Assembly: GCA_964611385.1 (NCBI GenBank)
Contig: CAZSXS010000009.1
Coordinates: 1-56,063, forward strand
Origin: CAZSXS01 sp964611385
GTDB lineage: Bacteria > Bacillota > Clostridia > Lachnospirales > CAYPQA01
Direction of reading: 5' to 3'
DNA: 56,063 nucleotides
Shown: positions 16,031 through 24,624 of the stretch, in pieces
Position numbering within the stretch: the first letter of the stretch is position 1
Layout of the letters: each line of letters begins with the position of its first letter
Translations under genes and position numbers: made by a program
Notes under the pieces: model-generated
Seen by the model: only the letters and a program-made list of their open reading frames with translations
Told to the model about the DNA's origin: nothing
Databases searched by the model: none

Positions 16031-16360
16031 CTATTCCCGAATCACCGTGGCATCGCTCCAAATTCTTTCCAGATTAAAAAACGCCCGCGTTTCCTTATCA
16101 AAGATATGAATAATCATAAAACCGAAATCCAGCAAAATCCAGCCAGAGGCATGGCCTTCCTTCGAAAGCAGTGGATAACCGCTTTGTTCAAGCTTTTTAA
16201 CCACTTCGTCGGACAGAGCGTCAATCTGGTTTGCACTTTTACCGTTGGTGATCATAAAATAGTCGGTAATGGATGAAATTCGGCTCAAGTCAAGCATAAC
16301 AATGTCTTCGCCAAATTTCTCGTCCAAAGCTTTTTTTGCAATCATTAAAAAATCTTTCAT
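16031..16360 (-). CDS. rsfS: Ribosome silencing factor RsfS
   Basis: This 109-residue protein of the Iojap/RsfS family has the conserved SSITDYFMITNG and WILLDFGFMIIHIF segments. It binds ribosomal protein uL14 and blocks joining of the ribosomal subunits in starving cells. It starts at the base where nadD-yqeK ends (1-base overlap), the common Firmicutes arrangement. Length is normal. Confidence 0.93.
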   Translation of the reverse strand: MKDFLMIAKKALDEKFGEDIVMLDLSRISSITDYFMITNGKSANQIDALSDEVVKKLEQSGYPLLSKEGHASGWILLDFGFMIIHIFDKETRAFFNLERIWSDATVIRE

Positions 16361-17586
16361 TAAATCTCCTCGCTTTTTCTCAATAAGTAATCTAAAGCCT
16401 CTCGGCTTAAGGAATGAACCATTCTCTTTTTTCTTTCGTTAAAGTCTATGCGCTGCCGTAAAGACAAGATGACGGCCTCGTCTAAGTTCACATAGGCTTT
16501 TTCCCGAACTTCGGATAAGCCCTCAAAAGGCTCGCGGTTGGGTTCCGTGTAGTCGGCAATAAAAATAATCTTTTCCAACAGAGACATACAGCGCCTGCCG
16601 GTGGTGTGAAAGCGGATGGCGTTTAAAATCTCCTCATCCTTGACCTGAAACTGAGCTGTTGCAATTTCCGCTGCCAAAAAACTGTGGGCTAAGTCCAGTT
16701 GCTCTTTGAGTACTTCGTCCAGCTTTATGCCGTATTCCTTGCAAAGCTTTCTTTTTTGAGCCGAGGGATACTCCTTGGCAATGTCATGAAGGACAGCGGC
16801 AATCTGTGCCTTTTCGGGGCTGACGTTGTAGTGGAGCGCAAGCTTGGCTGCCTCAGACACGACCCCCATGGAGTGAAGATAACGCTTTTCCGATAAGGAC
16901 TTCTTGATGTATTTTTCCAGAAACGATAGGGAAGGCAAAGGGCTATCACTGAGAAGCTCCGTATAAAGATTAGCCTTATAGATGTACTTTTCCACCTCAT
17001 CAGGCAGAAGGTATTTAATGGGCTGCCCGTTCAAAACCCGGTTTCGGATATCGGTAGAGGATATAGAAAGAGCCGGAACCTCTAAAAAGTGTAACCGGCT
17101 CTTGTACTTTTTCTTGATTTCAGAAATATCAGCAAAAACCTTCTTTTTATTATAGCCCGGACGGGTAACGGCAATGAAGCTACAAAGGGTCAAGAGCTTT
17201 TCCGCATCCTTCCAGGTGAGAATCTGGGAAATCGCATCCGCACCTGTAATAAAATAAATCTTGATATCTTTATTTAAAGCTCTGATTTCCATGATGGTAT
17301 CAATGGTGTAGGTAAGACCCTCACGGTCGATCTCAATCCGAGAAACATCAAAGTAAGGATTGTCCACCGTAGCCAAAAACGTCATCAGGTATCGGTGCTC
17401 CGTATGACTGATTTTGCTCGTCGTCTTGTGAGGCGGGCAGCCGGTAGGAATGAACAAAACCCGTTCGACCTCAAACTCCTTGCGTACCGCCTCAGCCGTA
17501 ACTAGATGGCCGTAGTGAATGGGGTCGAAGGTTCCACCCATCAAAGCAATTTTTTTACAATTTTTAAAACTTAGAATTTCTCTCAT
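16360..17586 (-). CDS. nadD: Nicotinate-nucleotide adenylyltransferase fused to a YqeK HD domain
   Basis: The protein has 408 residues. The amino half is NadD: GGTFDPIHYGHL (residues 17-28) and the ISSTDIR motif; it adenylates nicotinate mononucleotide in NAD synthesis. The carboxyl half (from about residue 205) is a YqeK-type HD phosphohydrolase with LHDIAKEYP and a second conserved HTTGRR segment; YqeK proteins hydrolyse diadenosine tetraphosphate. In Bacillus these are two adjacent genes; here they form one reading frame without any stop. The start at 17586 has AGAGG upstream; an extension to 17607 lacks one. RsfS follows directly. Confidence 0.92.
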   Translation of the reverse strand: MREILSFKNCKKIALMGGTFDPIHYGHLVTAEAVRKEFEVERVLFIPTGCPPHKTTSKISHTEHRYLMTFLATVDNPYFDVSRIEIDREGLTYTIDTIMEIRALNKDIKIYFITGADAISQILTWKDAEKLLTLCSFIAVTRPGYNKKKVFADISEIKKKYKSRLHFLEVPALSISSTDIRNRVLNGQPIKYLLPDEVEKYIYKANLYTELLSDSPLPSLSFLEKYIKKSLSEKRYLHSMGVVSEAAKLALHYNVSPEKAQIAAVLHDIAKEYPSAQKRKLCKEYGIKLDEVLKEQLDLAHSFLAAEIATAQFQVKDEEILNAIRFHTTGRRCMSLLEKIIFIADYTEPNREPFEGLSEVREKAYVNLDEAVILSLRQRIDFNERKKRMVHSLSREALDYLLRKSEEI

Positions 17587-17743
17587 TATAACCTCTGTAA
17601 AAATCAAAGATAAAATGGTTTCATTAGATTAGCGTTCTGTGCCTTCTGAAGCACGGGCATATTATGTCAATGAAAATCATGTGTAAAAACAAAACCTTTT
17701 GGGCAAAATTGAAACATGACGAAAAAACACGAAGGAGGAAACT

Positions 17744-17902
17744 ATGGATATTTCATCCCTTTCAATGAATGCCAACCATCCGAACAAAGGGCAAAGCGAC
17801 CTTCAACGTAGGAAGTTCAAAAAGCCAGCCCAGGCAGCTGCCAAAAAAGCAAGCGAAAGTGATCTTCCATACCCAGACAGCTATATTGATATCAAAGCCT
17901 AG
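17744..17902 (+). CDS. 52-residue small basic protein, unknown
   Basis: A short reading frame starts MDISSLSMNANHPNKGQS, continues with Lys/Ala-rich sequence (RRKFKKPAQAAAKKASE) and ends YPDSYIDIKA. GAAGGAGG is placed 5-7 bases before the ATG, a strong ribosome binding site. It lies between two minus-strand genes, and its stop overlaps the end of the coiled-coil gene by 4 bases, tail to tail. No family is recognised; the first residues resemble YjfB-like small proteins but the rest does not. It could be a small regulatory or nucleic-acid-binding protein. Confidence 0.5.
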   Translation: MDISSLSMNANHPNKGQSDLQRRKFKKPAQAAAKKASESDLPYPDSYIDIKA

Positions 17903-18405
17903 CTCTTGTTCCCGCGAAGCTCTTGACGATTCGAATGAAGTGTTTCTAAGGTTTTAATCATTTGTTCGTTGAGAGCTTTTTGCTGTTTAATAATCGCCTC
18001 TCTGGCCTCGTTGATGGCGACTTCGGCTTTTGAAATAATCTCATCAGCATAGTCGATAGCCGTGACCCGAAGCTCTCGGACACTCTTTCTAGTTTCGGCC
18101 ATCAGTTCATTGGCGTCTTCCGTTGCTTTTTTGTAAATCTCATGGGAGCTGGTCAAGTCCTTAATCTTAAGCTCGGCTTCACTGAGCAAAAGGTTTGCCC
18201 GCTGCTTGGCTTCTCCAATAATGCGGTCATGGTCTTCGATAATTCTGGTTGCCTGACGCATTTCATTCGGAAGGTTCATGCGCATTTCGCTGATGATTTC
18301 AAAGATGCGCTCCCGTTCCACAGATATTTTATTCGAGAAGGGAATAGGCTTGCCAGAATCAAGTATGTCCTCAATAATGTCTAAATAATTAAGTAAAGAT
18401 TCCAA
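17899..18405 (-). CDS. Coiled-coil protein (ATP synthase B/DivIVA-like), downstream of coaD
   Basis: This 168-residue, mostly helical protein has no membrane segment. It begins MESLLNYLDIIEDILDSGKP, then PFSNKISVERERIFEIISEM, then a long charged coiled coil rich in E, K, A and R (about residues 60-160). It resembles the small ATPase-like or V-type subunit E-like proteins encoded next to coaD in Clostridia and, loosely, DivIVA/SepIVA scaffolds. The start is taken as TTG at 18405 with AGGAGG just upstream; the longer frame begins inside the coaD stop region. Function unknown; a scaffold role in the cell envelope is only a guess. Confidence 0.75.
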   Translation of the reverse strand: MESLLNYLDIIEDILDSGKPIPFSNKISVERERIFEIISEMRMNLPNEMRQATRIIEDHDRIIGEAKQRANLLLSEAELKIKDLTSSHEIYKKATEDANELMAETRKSVRELRVTAIDYADEIISKAEVAINEAREAIIKQQKALNEQMIKTLETLHSNRQELRGNKS

Positions 18406-18423
18406 ATAATCTCCTCCTGTCAA

Positions 18424-18900
18424 TTAATTAAGCAACCTACTTTTCAGCTTTATAAGAACGCTATCTGGCAAAAGGATGGAACAATCCCCGCCAAGCCCGG
18501 CAATATTTTTTGCCATCGTTGAGCTTACATGCAAATACTTCGGATCCAAATGTAAAAATAAGGTATCAACCCCACAGAGCTGCTTGTTGATAATGGCTTG
18601 TTGATTCTCATAGTCAAAATCGCTACTGTTTCTGCATGATTTAATAATGGCATCAGCCTGTATCTGTCGAACCAAATCAGCCAAAAGGCCGGAAAAGGTA
18701 AGAATCTCCACATTCGGAAACTCCGAGCTTAGGGCTTGAAGCATCTCAAGCCGTTCTTCCGGAGTAAATAAGGGACTCTTTGCAGGATTGACGGAAACAG
18801 CCACAAAAAGCCTGGCGGCAAGATTCGAAGCTCGTCTAATCACATCCAAATGCCCCAAGGTGGGCGGGTCAAAGCTACCCGGAAAAACCGCTATCCTCAT
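18424..18900 (-). CDS. coaD: Phosphopantetheine adenylyltransferase
   Basis: This 158-residue CoaD has the nucleotidyltransferase motif PGSFDPPTLGHLD and the second ATP-binding motif STMAKNIA (usually SSTxVR/RE). It makes dephospho-CoA, the penultimate step of CoA synthesis. The usual VRGLR segment before the SDFEYE motif is IKSCR here; the arginine is kept, so activity is expected. The start at 18900 has GAGG 6 bases upstream, 12 bases after rsmD. Confidence 0.93.
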   Translation of the reverse strand: MRIAVFPGSFDPPTLGHLDVIRRASNLAARLFVAVSVNPAKSPLFTPEERLEMLQALSSEFPNVEILTFSGLLADLVRQIQADAIIKSCRNSSDFDYENQQAIINKQLCGVDTLFLHLDPKYLHVSSTMAKNIAGLGGDCSILLPDSVLIKLKSRLLN

Positions 18901-18912
18901 TTTCAACCTCTA

Positions 18913-19470
18913 TCAATTCTCTTTTTTCAAAAATAAAATCGTTGTTGTGGAATGCTTTCTAAATTTATAAACAGAGTACCCTTCAAATTCAGTTTCCTCT
19001 TTTGAGGACTGCTCCACAACCACCAGTCCATCCTCTGCCAACAACTCGTACTTTAAAACCAAGTCCAAAGCAGTCTGTATCAGATTTTTCTGATAGGGCG
19101 GATCGAGAAAAATCAAATCAAATTTATATTTATTTTCATTCGCCAATGTCATAAGCGCATTTTTATAATCGCTGAAGTAAACCTTGGCTTTATTTTTGTC
19201 TTTAAAATTAGTGTGGTCCAGATTCTTTTCTATGATTTCAATGCTCTTTTTTGCAGAATCTACAAAAGCCACAAAGTCAGCACCCCGGCTCAGCGCCTCA
19301 ATTCCAAGGCCGCCGGAGCCTGCAAATAGATCCAGAACCACGCTTCCCTGCACATAGGGAGCCAGAATGTTAAAAATGGTTTCTTTGTTCATATCTGAGG
19401 TGGGACGAATATCAGTGCCCACGGGTGAATAGAGCCGAAAGCCCTTCGAAATACCGGAAATAACTCTCAT
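18913..19470 (-). CDS. rsmD: 16S rRNA (guanine(966)-N2)-methyltransferase RsmD
   Basis: This 185-residue class I methyltransferase has MRVISGISKGFRL at the start, the SAM-binding VLDLFAGSGGLGIEAL and the catalytic DPPY motif. It modifies G966 of 16S rRNA during 30S assembly. The start at 19470 has GAGGATCT upstream; a frame open to 19506 overlaps recG. The order recG-rsmD-coaD is standard in Firmicutes. Confidence 0.93.
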   Translation of the reverse strand: MRVISGISKGFRLYSPVGTDIRPTSDMNKETIFNILAPYVQGSVVLDLFAGSGGLGIEALSRGADFVAFVDSAKKSIEIIEKNLDHTNFKDKNKAKVYFSDYKNALMTLANENKYKFDLIFLDPPYQKNLIQTALDLVLKYELLAEDGLVVVEQSSKEETEFEGYSVYKFRKHSTTTILFLKKEN

Positions 19471-19502
19471 AGATCCTCCTGAAGCTACATTTCTATTGCC
19501 AA

Positions 19503-21566
19503 TCAAATTTGTACTGTATTAAAGCTTTCCCTTTTTATCATTTTTATGCCTGCCCCATTCAAAACGGCTTGCTGAGCAAGCTTAAGCAGCTCCATATCCT
19601 TATATAAGTCAGCAATTTTCATCAAAGGGATTCCGGATTGTCTTGTTCCGAAAAAGTCTCCCTGCCCTCGAAGCTTTAAATCCAGCTCTGATAAAACAAA
19701 GCCATCACTGGTTTTTGTCATGGCTTGAACCCGTTGCCGGGTGACCTTTGCTTTCGAATCGGTGATTAAGATACAGTATGATTTCTCGCTTCCTCGGCCA
19801 ACCCGCCCCCGTAGCTGGTGCAGTTGGGAAAGGCCGAAGCGCTCCGCATTTTCAATCAGCATAATGCTTGCATTGGGAACATCAATGCCGACTTCAATAA
19901 CCGTAGTGCTGATTAAGACATCCGTGTTACCTGTATAAAATTCCTGGATGATTTGCGTTTTTTCCTGCGGCTTCATCTTACCGTGGAGAATAGCCACAGA
20001 CGCCCGTTCCTGGAAAACTATTTTCAATTTTTCCGCATAATCCAATACACTGTTCAATTGGTATTTACTGAAGGAGTCCTCCCCATCGTCTGATTCAATC
20101 ATGGGGCAAATAATGTAGGCCTGTCGGCCTTTTTTTATTTCCTCCAGGATAAAGCTATAGATCCGGGAATGATAACTTGAATTCACAGCCACCGTTTGAA
20201 TCGGCTGCCTTCCTGGGGGCAGCTCGTCAATGATGGATATATCCAAATCCGCATACAGTACAAGAGCCAAGGTTCTGGGGATGGGTGTGGCCGACATGAC
20301 CAAGACATGCGACTCTCCTTTTTCTGAAAGCTTGCTTCTTTGACGCACGCCAAAGCGGTGCTGCTCATCAGTGATAACGAGGGCTAGCTTGGAAAATTCC
20401 ACCGCGTCTTGAATCAAGGCGTGGGTTCCGATGATCATTTGAAAATAACCCGATTGAATCCCTTCATAGACTGCTTTTTTTTCTCTTTTTTTAATAGAGC
20501 CGGTTAAAAGCGTCGTCTGAATTGCAGAACCTTGACTTTCAAGCCCCTCAAAGAATCGACAAAAGCTGTTAAAATGCTGCTCTGCTAAAACCTCCGTGGG
20601 AGCCATCAATGCAGCTTGTCCACCGTTCTTGATAATGATGTAGGCTGTTGCAAAGGCAACAAAGGTTTTTCCAGAGCCAACATCTCCTTGAATCAAGCGG
20701 TTCATGACCTTTTGGCTTCTTAAGTCTTCTATGATTTCTCGAAGCACTCTTTGCTGGGCCCCCGTGGGTGTAAAGGGCAACTTGAGTTCAGACAAATCTG
20801 TATCCTGGGGAACAAAGGAGTTTCTTTCTTCCTTTAAAATCCTTTTGTATTCACTTAAGGAAGCCATCATGGTGAAAAATTCGTCAAAAACCAAGCGTCT
20901 TCTGGCTAAAAAAAAATCCTCATCCGAATTTGGAAAGTGGATATTTTTAATGGCAAATTCTTTATCAACTAACTGGTATTTTTTTCGAAAAGCCTCCTCA
21001 TAGTCCTCAAAGAGGGAATGGGCAAAAAGCTGATCAATCGCCTGTTTGATCAGGCCACGAAAGGTAGCTTGCGAAAAGGCCTTTTCCAGTGCGTAGATTG
21101 GTACGATCCTACACCCAGATAAGAATTCCTTTTCGCTACTATCCTCCACATCGTCCAATAAATAATACTCAGGGTTCTCCATTTGAAGGTGGCCAAGATG
21201 CTCCCGCACCTTCCCGCAGAAAAAATAGATCTTCCCAACCTTTAGGCTTGCTTTTAAATAGGGCTGATTGAACCAAGTGATGGTTAAAGAAGCGGTTTCA
21301 TCCAGAAAGCTCAGCTTCGTCAGGATTTTATTTTTATATTCCATGTTCTCTGGGGGGGAGATCACCTTTTGGATGATATAGTTATAAGCCTCGGGGATCA
21401 ACTCGTTCAGTTTTCGAATCTGGGTTCGGTCTTGATATTCCCTGGGATAGAATTCTGCCAAGTCTTTGAGACTGTGAACGCCCAGCTTATTTAAGGCCAA
21501 TGCTCGCTTTTCTCCTATCCCTTTCAAGCTTGTTAGCAATAATGGATCATCTTCTATAAGTTTCAT
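19503..21566 (-). CDS. recG: ATP-dependent DNA helicase RecG
   Basis: This 687-residue protein has an amino-terminal wedge/OB domain, helicase core motifs IQGDVGSGKTFVAF (Walker A) and ITDEQHRFGV (DExH box), SATPIPRTLAL, and the carboxyl helicase half with HQLRGRVGRG and the TRG motif region. It remodels stalled replication forks and Holliday junctions. Length is as expected and it follows yloV by 3 bases. Confidence 0.96.
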   Translation of the reverse strand: MKLIEDDPLLLTSLKGIGEKRALALNKLGVHSLKDLAEFYPREYQDRTQIRKLNELIPEAYNYIIQKVISPPENMEYKNKILTKLSFLDETASLTITWFNQPYLKASLKVGKIYFFCGKVREHLGHLQMENPEYYLLDDVEDSSEKEFLSGCRIVPIYALEKAFSQATFRGLIKQAIDQLFAHSLFEDYEEAFRKKYQLVDKEFAIKNIHFPNSDEDFFLARRRLVFDEFFTMMASLSEYKRILKEERNSFVPQDTDLSELKLPFTPTGAQQRVLREIIEDLRSQKVMNRLIQGDVGSGKTFVAFATAYIIIKNGGQAALMAPTEVLAEQHFNSFCRFFEGLESQGSAIQTTLLTGSIKKREKKAVYEGIQSGYFQMIIGTHALIQDAVEFSKLALVITDEQHRFGVRQRSKLSEKGESHVLVMSATPIPRTLALVLYADLDISIIDELPPGRQPIQTVAVNSSYHSRIYSFILEEIKKGRQAYIICPMIESDDGEDSFSKYQLNSVLDYAEKLKIVFQERASVAILHGKMKPQEKTQIIQEFYTGNTDVLISTTVIEVGIDVPNASIMLIENAERFGLSQLHQLRGRVGRGSEKSYCILITDSKAKVTRQRVQAMTKTSDGFVLSELDLKLRGQGDFFGTRQSGIPLMKIADLYKDMELLKLAQQAVLNGAGIKMIKRESFNTVQI

Positions 21567-21569
21567 AGC

Positions 21570-23201
21570 TTATTCAACGGATATAATATAGAAATACAAG
21601 GGTTGACCGCCGTAATAGGCGGAGGCCTCACAGGCGTATTCGTTGGCGATCGACTCTGCTAATTCATTTGCAGTTTCTTCCAACACATCATTTCCATAAT
21701 AAATACTAACGGTGCTATATTCATCCACCATTTCCCCGATCAGCCTTTTACTGCCTTCTTGCATGTCTTTCCCAGCTTCTACGATTTTCCCTTCACGAAT
21801 AAAAAGATAATCATTTTCCTCAATGGGGAAACCGCCGTAATCTGAATTTCGCACGGCATAGGTAACAACAGCTGTTTTAACCTGAGAAACGGCTGCGGTC
21901 ATATTTTCAAGATTCTCTTCGGTGGAATAAGTTGGCGCATAAGCTACCATAGCTGAAATTCCCTGCGGTATAGAGGTGGTTTCCAGCACATAAGCGGAAG
22001 TACCATAGAGCTCTGCCGCTTGCTTTGCAGCCAAAATAATATTTTTGTTGTTCGGTAAAACAAAAACGACCTCGCTGTTAGCCGCTTTGATGGCAGTAAG
22101 GATTTCGTCGGTACTGGGGTTCATGGTTTGGCCACCCTGAATAATGTGGTCTACACCTAGCGTTTTAAAAAGCTCGTCCAAACCGTCGCCCATGGACACG
22201 GCCACAAAACCAAAAGGCTTCTTTTTGCCCATGCCCAGTAGATTTGTGTGCTGAATGCGCATGTTTTCGATTTTGATTTGATTCAGTTCCCCGCTTTTCA
22301 GCGCATATTCTAAAACGCTACCCGGATTGTTGGTATGAACATGAACTTTTATTAGAGAATCTCCCACCACAATGGCAGAGTCCCCGATGCCGGTTAAAAA
22401 GCCCTTAAAGTCTTCAATAAATTGACTGGCTTCCTCTTCAGAGAATTTGGTATCAATAAAAAACTCGGTGCAATATCCAAACTCAATCTCTTGCTGTTCA
22501 TGCACAGGGCTTGTGGGAATGGAGCTGTTGCTCTCCATGTCAAGGCTTTGTGGAATGGATGCTTCGTAATATTCACTTAAAATAATATCGCCGTCATGCG
22601 TTAGGGCCTTGAGCATCCCCTCCAGGATGCATAACAGACCCTTACCACCGGCATCAACGACCTTCGCTCTGGACAATTCTGGCAACATCTCTGTTGTTTT
22701 AGCCAGCATGTCCAGCCCATAACGAAGTACAGCAGCCAAAAATTCCCAAATATCATCCACATCATAGGACAGTTCTTTTGCTTTTTCGGATACAGCTCTG
22801 GCTATGGTCAAAATGGTACCTTCCTTTGGCTTCATAACAGCCTTATAAGCCGTTTCTGTTGCCTTTTCGAAGGCTCTCGCCAAAGCTACCACGTCTGCGG
22901 TCACTGTATGTTCCAAGCCCTTGGCAAAACCCCGAAACAGCTGCGACAAAATAACGCCGCTGTTCCCCCTGGCTCCCCGCAAAGAGCCTTCCGCTGCCGC
23001 CTTTGACACAGAGCCCGTGTCTAAACGGGCCTTGTTACATTCCTTTGCAGCAGCGATGATGGTATAAGACATATTGGTACCGGTATCGCCATCAGGCACG
23101 GGAAATACGTTCAAGGAGTCTACAAGTACCCGATTTTTTGCTAGCTCGTTCGCTCCGAATATAATCATTTTTTTTAAAGTATAACCGTCAATGCTATTCA
23201 T
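21570..23201 (-). CDS. yloV: DAK2/DegV-associated kinase-like protein YloV (FakA-type)
   Basis: This 543-residue protein has an amino-terminal DhaL-like nucleotide-binding domain (NVFPVPDGDTGTNMSYT and LRGARGNSGVILSQL) and a carboxyl domain typical of YloV/FakA. FakA phosphorylates fatty acids held by a FakB/DegV partner; no partner is in this window, so the substrate is inferred from family only. It is preceded by yloU (Asp23) by 14 bases, the usual Firmicutes pair. Confidence 0.92.
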   Translation of the reverse strand: MNSIDGYTLKKMIIFGANELAKNRVLVDSLNVFPVPDGDTGTNMSYTIIAAAKECNKARLDTGSVSKAAAEGSLRGARGNSGVILSQLFRGFAKGLEHTVTADVVALARAFEKATETAYKAVMKPKEGTILTIARAVSEKAKELSYDVDDIWEFLAAVLRYGLDMLAKTTEMLPELSRAKVVDAGGKGLLCILEGMLKALTHDGDIILSEYYEASIPQSLDMESNSSIPTSPVHEQQEIEFGYCTEFFIDTKFSEEEASQFIEDFKGFLTGIGDSAIVVGDSLIKVHVHTNNPGSVLEYALKSGELNQIKIENMRIQHTNLLGMGKKKPFGFVAVSMGDGLDELFKTLGVDHIIQGGQTMNPSTDEILTAIKAANSEVVFVLPNNKNIILAAKQAAELYGTSAYVLETTSIPQGISAMVAYAPTYSTEENLENMTAAVSQVKTAVVTYAVRNSDYGGFPIEENDYLFIREGKIVEAGKDMQEGSKRLIGEMVDEYSTVSIYYGNDVLEETANELAESIANEYACEASAYYGGQPLYFYIISVE

Positions 23202-23215
23202 TCTTTTCCCCCTGC

Positions 23216-23572
23216 TTAGTTGTCAACCCGGACACCCTCTACAAATATATTAATATGAACGACCGATAAGCCCACATATTCTTCCACTCTGTATTTAACC
23301 GCGCTGATTAATGATTCTGCAATGGCAGGGATGTTTGTTCCATACTCCACAATGATGTGAAGATCGATGGAGGCCTGATTCTCATTGATTGTAAGCTTTA
23401 TCCCTTTCGTTAAGCTTTCCTTCTTTAAAAGCTGTACAAACCCATCCTTTACATTCTTTGAAGCCATTCCGACTATGCCGTAGCAATCCATTGCAGTCAT
23501 ACCTGCAATCCGTGCTATCGTTTCGTTATCCATGCTGATGGTTCCAATCTCATTCTTTGTTATAAAGGACAT
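23216..23572 (-). CDS. yloU: Asp23/Gls24-family protein YloU
   Basis: This 118-residue protein begins MSFITKNEIGTISMDNETIA and has the Asp23 core with GIVGMASKN and the IIVEYGTNIPAIAES segment. The family is associated with cell-envelope stress and pairs with YloV. The start at 23572 is preceded by AGGAGGG at 6 bases; a frame to 23602 is less likely. Confidence 0.92.
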   Translation of the reverse strand: MSFITKNEIGTISMDNETIARIAGMTAMDCYGIVGMASKNVKDGFVQLLKKESLTKGIKLTINENQASIDLHIIVEYGTNIPAIAESLISAVKYRVEEYVGLSVVHINIFVEGVRVDN

Positions 23573-23679
23573 GAACATCCCTCCTAATTTATTAACTTTC
23601 ATTCAATGATTCAGAATTATACACTATTCAATACCTAGTTATCAAGTCTATGTTGTATTTTTTGTGCCATAGGCCGTCC

Positions 23680-24624
23680 TTATTCGAAGACCTTCTCCTT
23701 ACGTTCAAAAGCTTTGTCTAGCTCGATGTTGCCCTTAAAGCTTGCTACTTTTTCTGACTCAATATAAAACTGTACCTTCTTTACATCGCTTAGCTCGGTC
23801 AAGGTGTTGACGATGGAATAAATTGTCAGCGTTTCCATAATCGTGCCGCCGGAGTGTTTGCTAATGAAGTCGTTGCTCAAATTAACATAGCAAGTTCCCT
23901 CATCGGATCTTACGTTTCGGATCTTCGTTTCTGCTGGAATGGTGGGGTATAAATTTTTGCTTTTGGGACCAGCTATGAGTTGTTCCATCAAGTATTTCTC
24001 AATGGGCTCGTTGGGATTGACAACGATGATGCGTTCCTCTGGAACGAGCTTGCTTAAGCTTTCATCTGCGAAATACAAAGTAACTGTTTCCGATTCAATC
24101 CGTGCTGGGGAAATCTTTGGATTAATCTGCACTTTATCTCTGGTAAGCTCACCTAACGGATTTCCCAAGGAGGTCAACAGTTCCTCTCCCTCCACAAAGA
24201 TATGTACCGCTTTAATAAAGCTTAATTCCGTCATCGTACAGACCAGGGCACTTCGAAACAAAAGTTCCTCAGTCGGTGTCATTTGATGGTATTCCTTAGA
24301 AAACTCCACCTCCAAAACTGAATCATTTACATACTTCGAATTTAAAATCTGCACAAAGTCTGGTACAGCGGAGACTAATTCCTTATTTTTAGGGCTTTCC
24401 TTTAACATATTCAATAAATTTTTCATTAATTCCCCGTTGTTGTCATAGTTCAAATAACGACTGTTTGGTACCAGATCTGTCTTGCTTGCATTCAGACAGT
24501 ATACATTTACCTTGAGCCGAGAATCACTGTTACTTAAAAGCACGCCTATAAGCACAATGAGTACAACAGTTGCCAAAAAGACCACTGCTTTATTCACAAT
24601 AGGCCTTTTACGCTTTTTTTTCAA
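23680..24624 (-). CDS. Membrane-anchored protein with two GerMN domains
   Basis: This 314-residue protein has a basic amino terminus, one membrane segment (about residues 12-32) and two consecutive GerMN-like domains (about 60-165 and 195-300), each ending in an EL..VK.V.FYIE-type strand (HIFVEGE, QFYIESE). GerMN domains occur in spore germination protein GerM and its relatives outside the membrane. It overlaps the end of the sensor kinase gene by 17 bases, so it is co-transcribed with the two-component system and may modulate it or be its target. Function inferred from domain only. Confidence 0.8.
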   Translation of the reverse strand: MKKKRKRPIVNKAVVFLATVVLIVLIGVLLSNSDSRLKVNVYCLNASKTDLVPNSRYLNYDNNGELMKNLLNMLKESPKNKELVSAVPDFVQILNSKYVNDSVLEVEFSKEYHQMTPTEELLFRSALVCTMTELSFIKAVHIFVEGEELLTSLGNPLGELTRDKVQINPKISPARIESETVTLYFADESLSKLVPEERIIVVNPNEPIEKYLMEQLIAGPKSKNLYPTIPAETKIRNVRSDEGTCYVNLSNDFISKHSGGTIMETLTIYSIVNTLTELSDVKKVQFYIESEKVASFKGNIELDKAFERKEKVFE

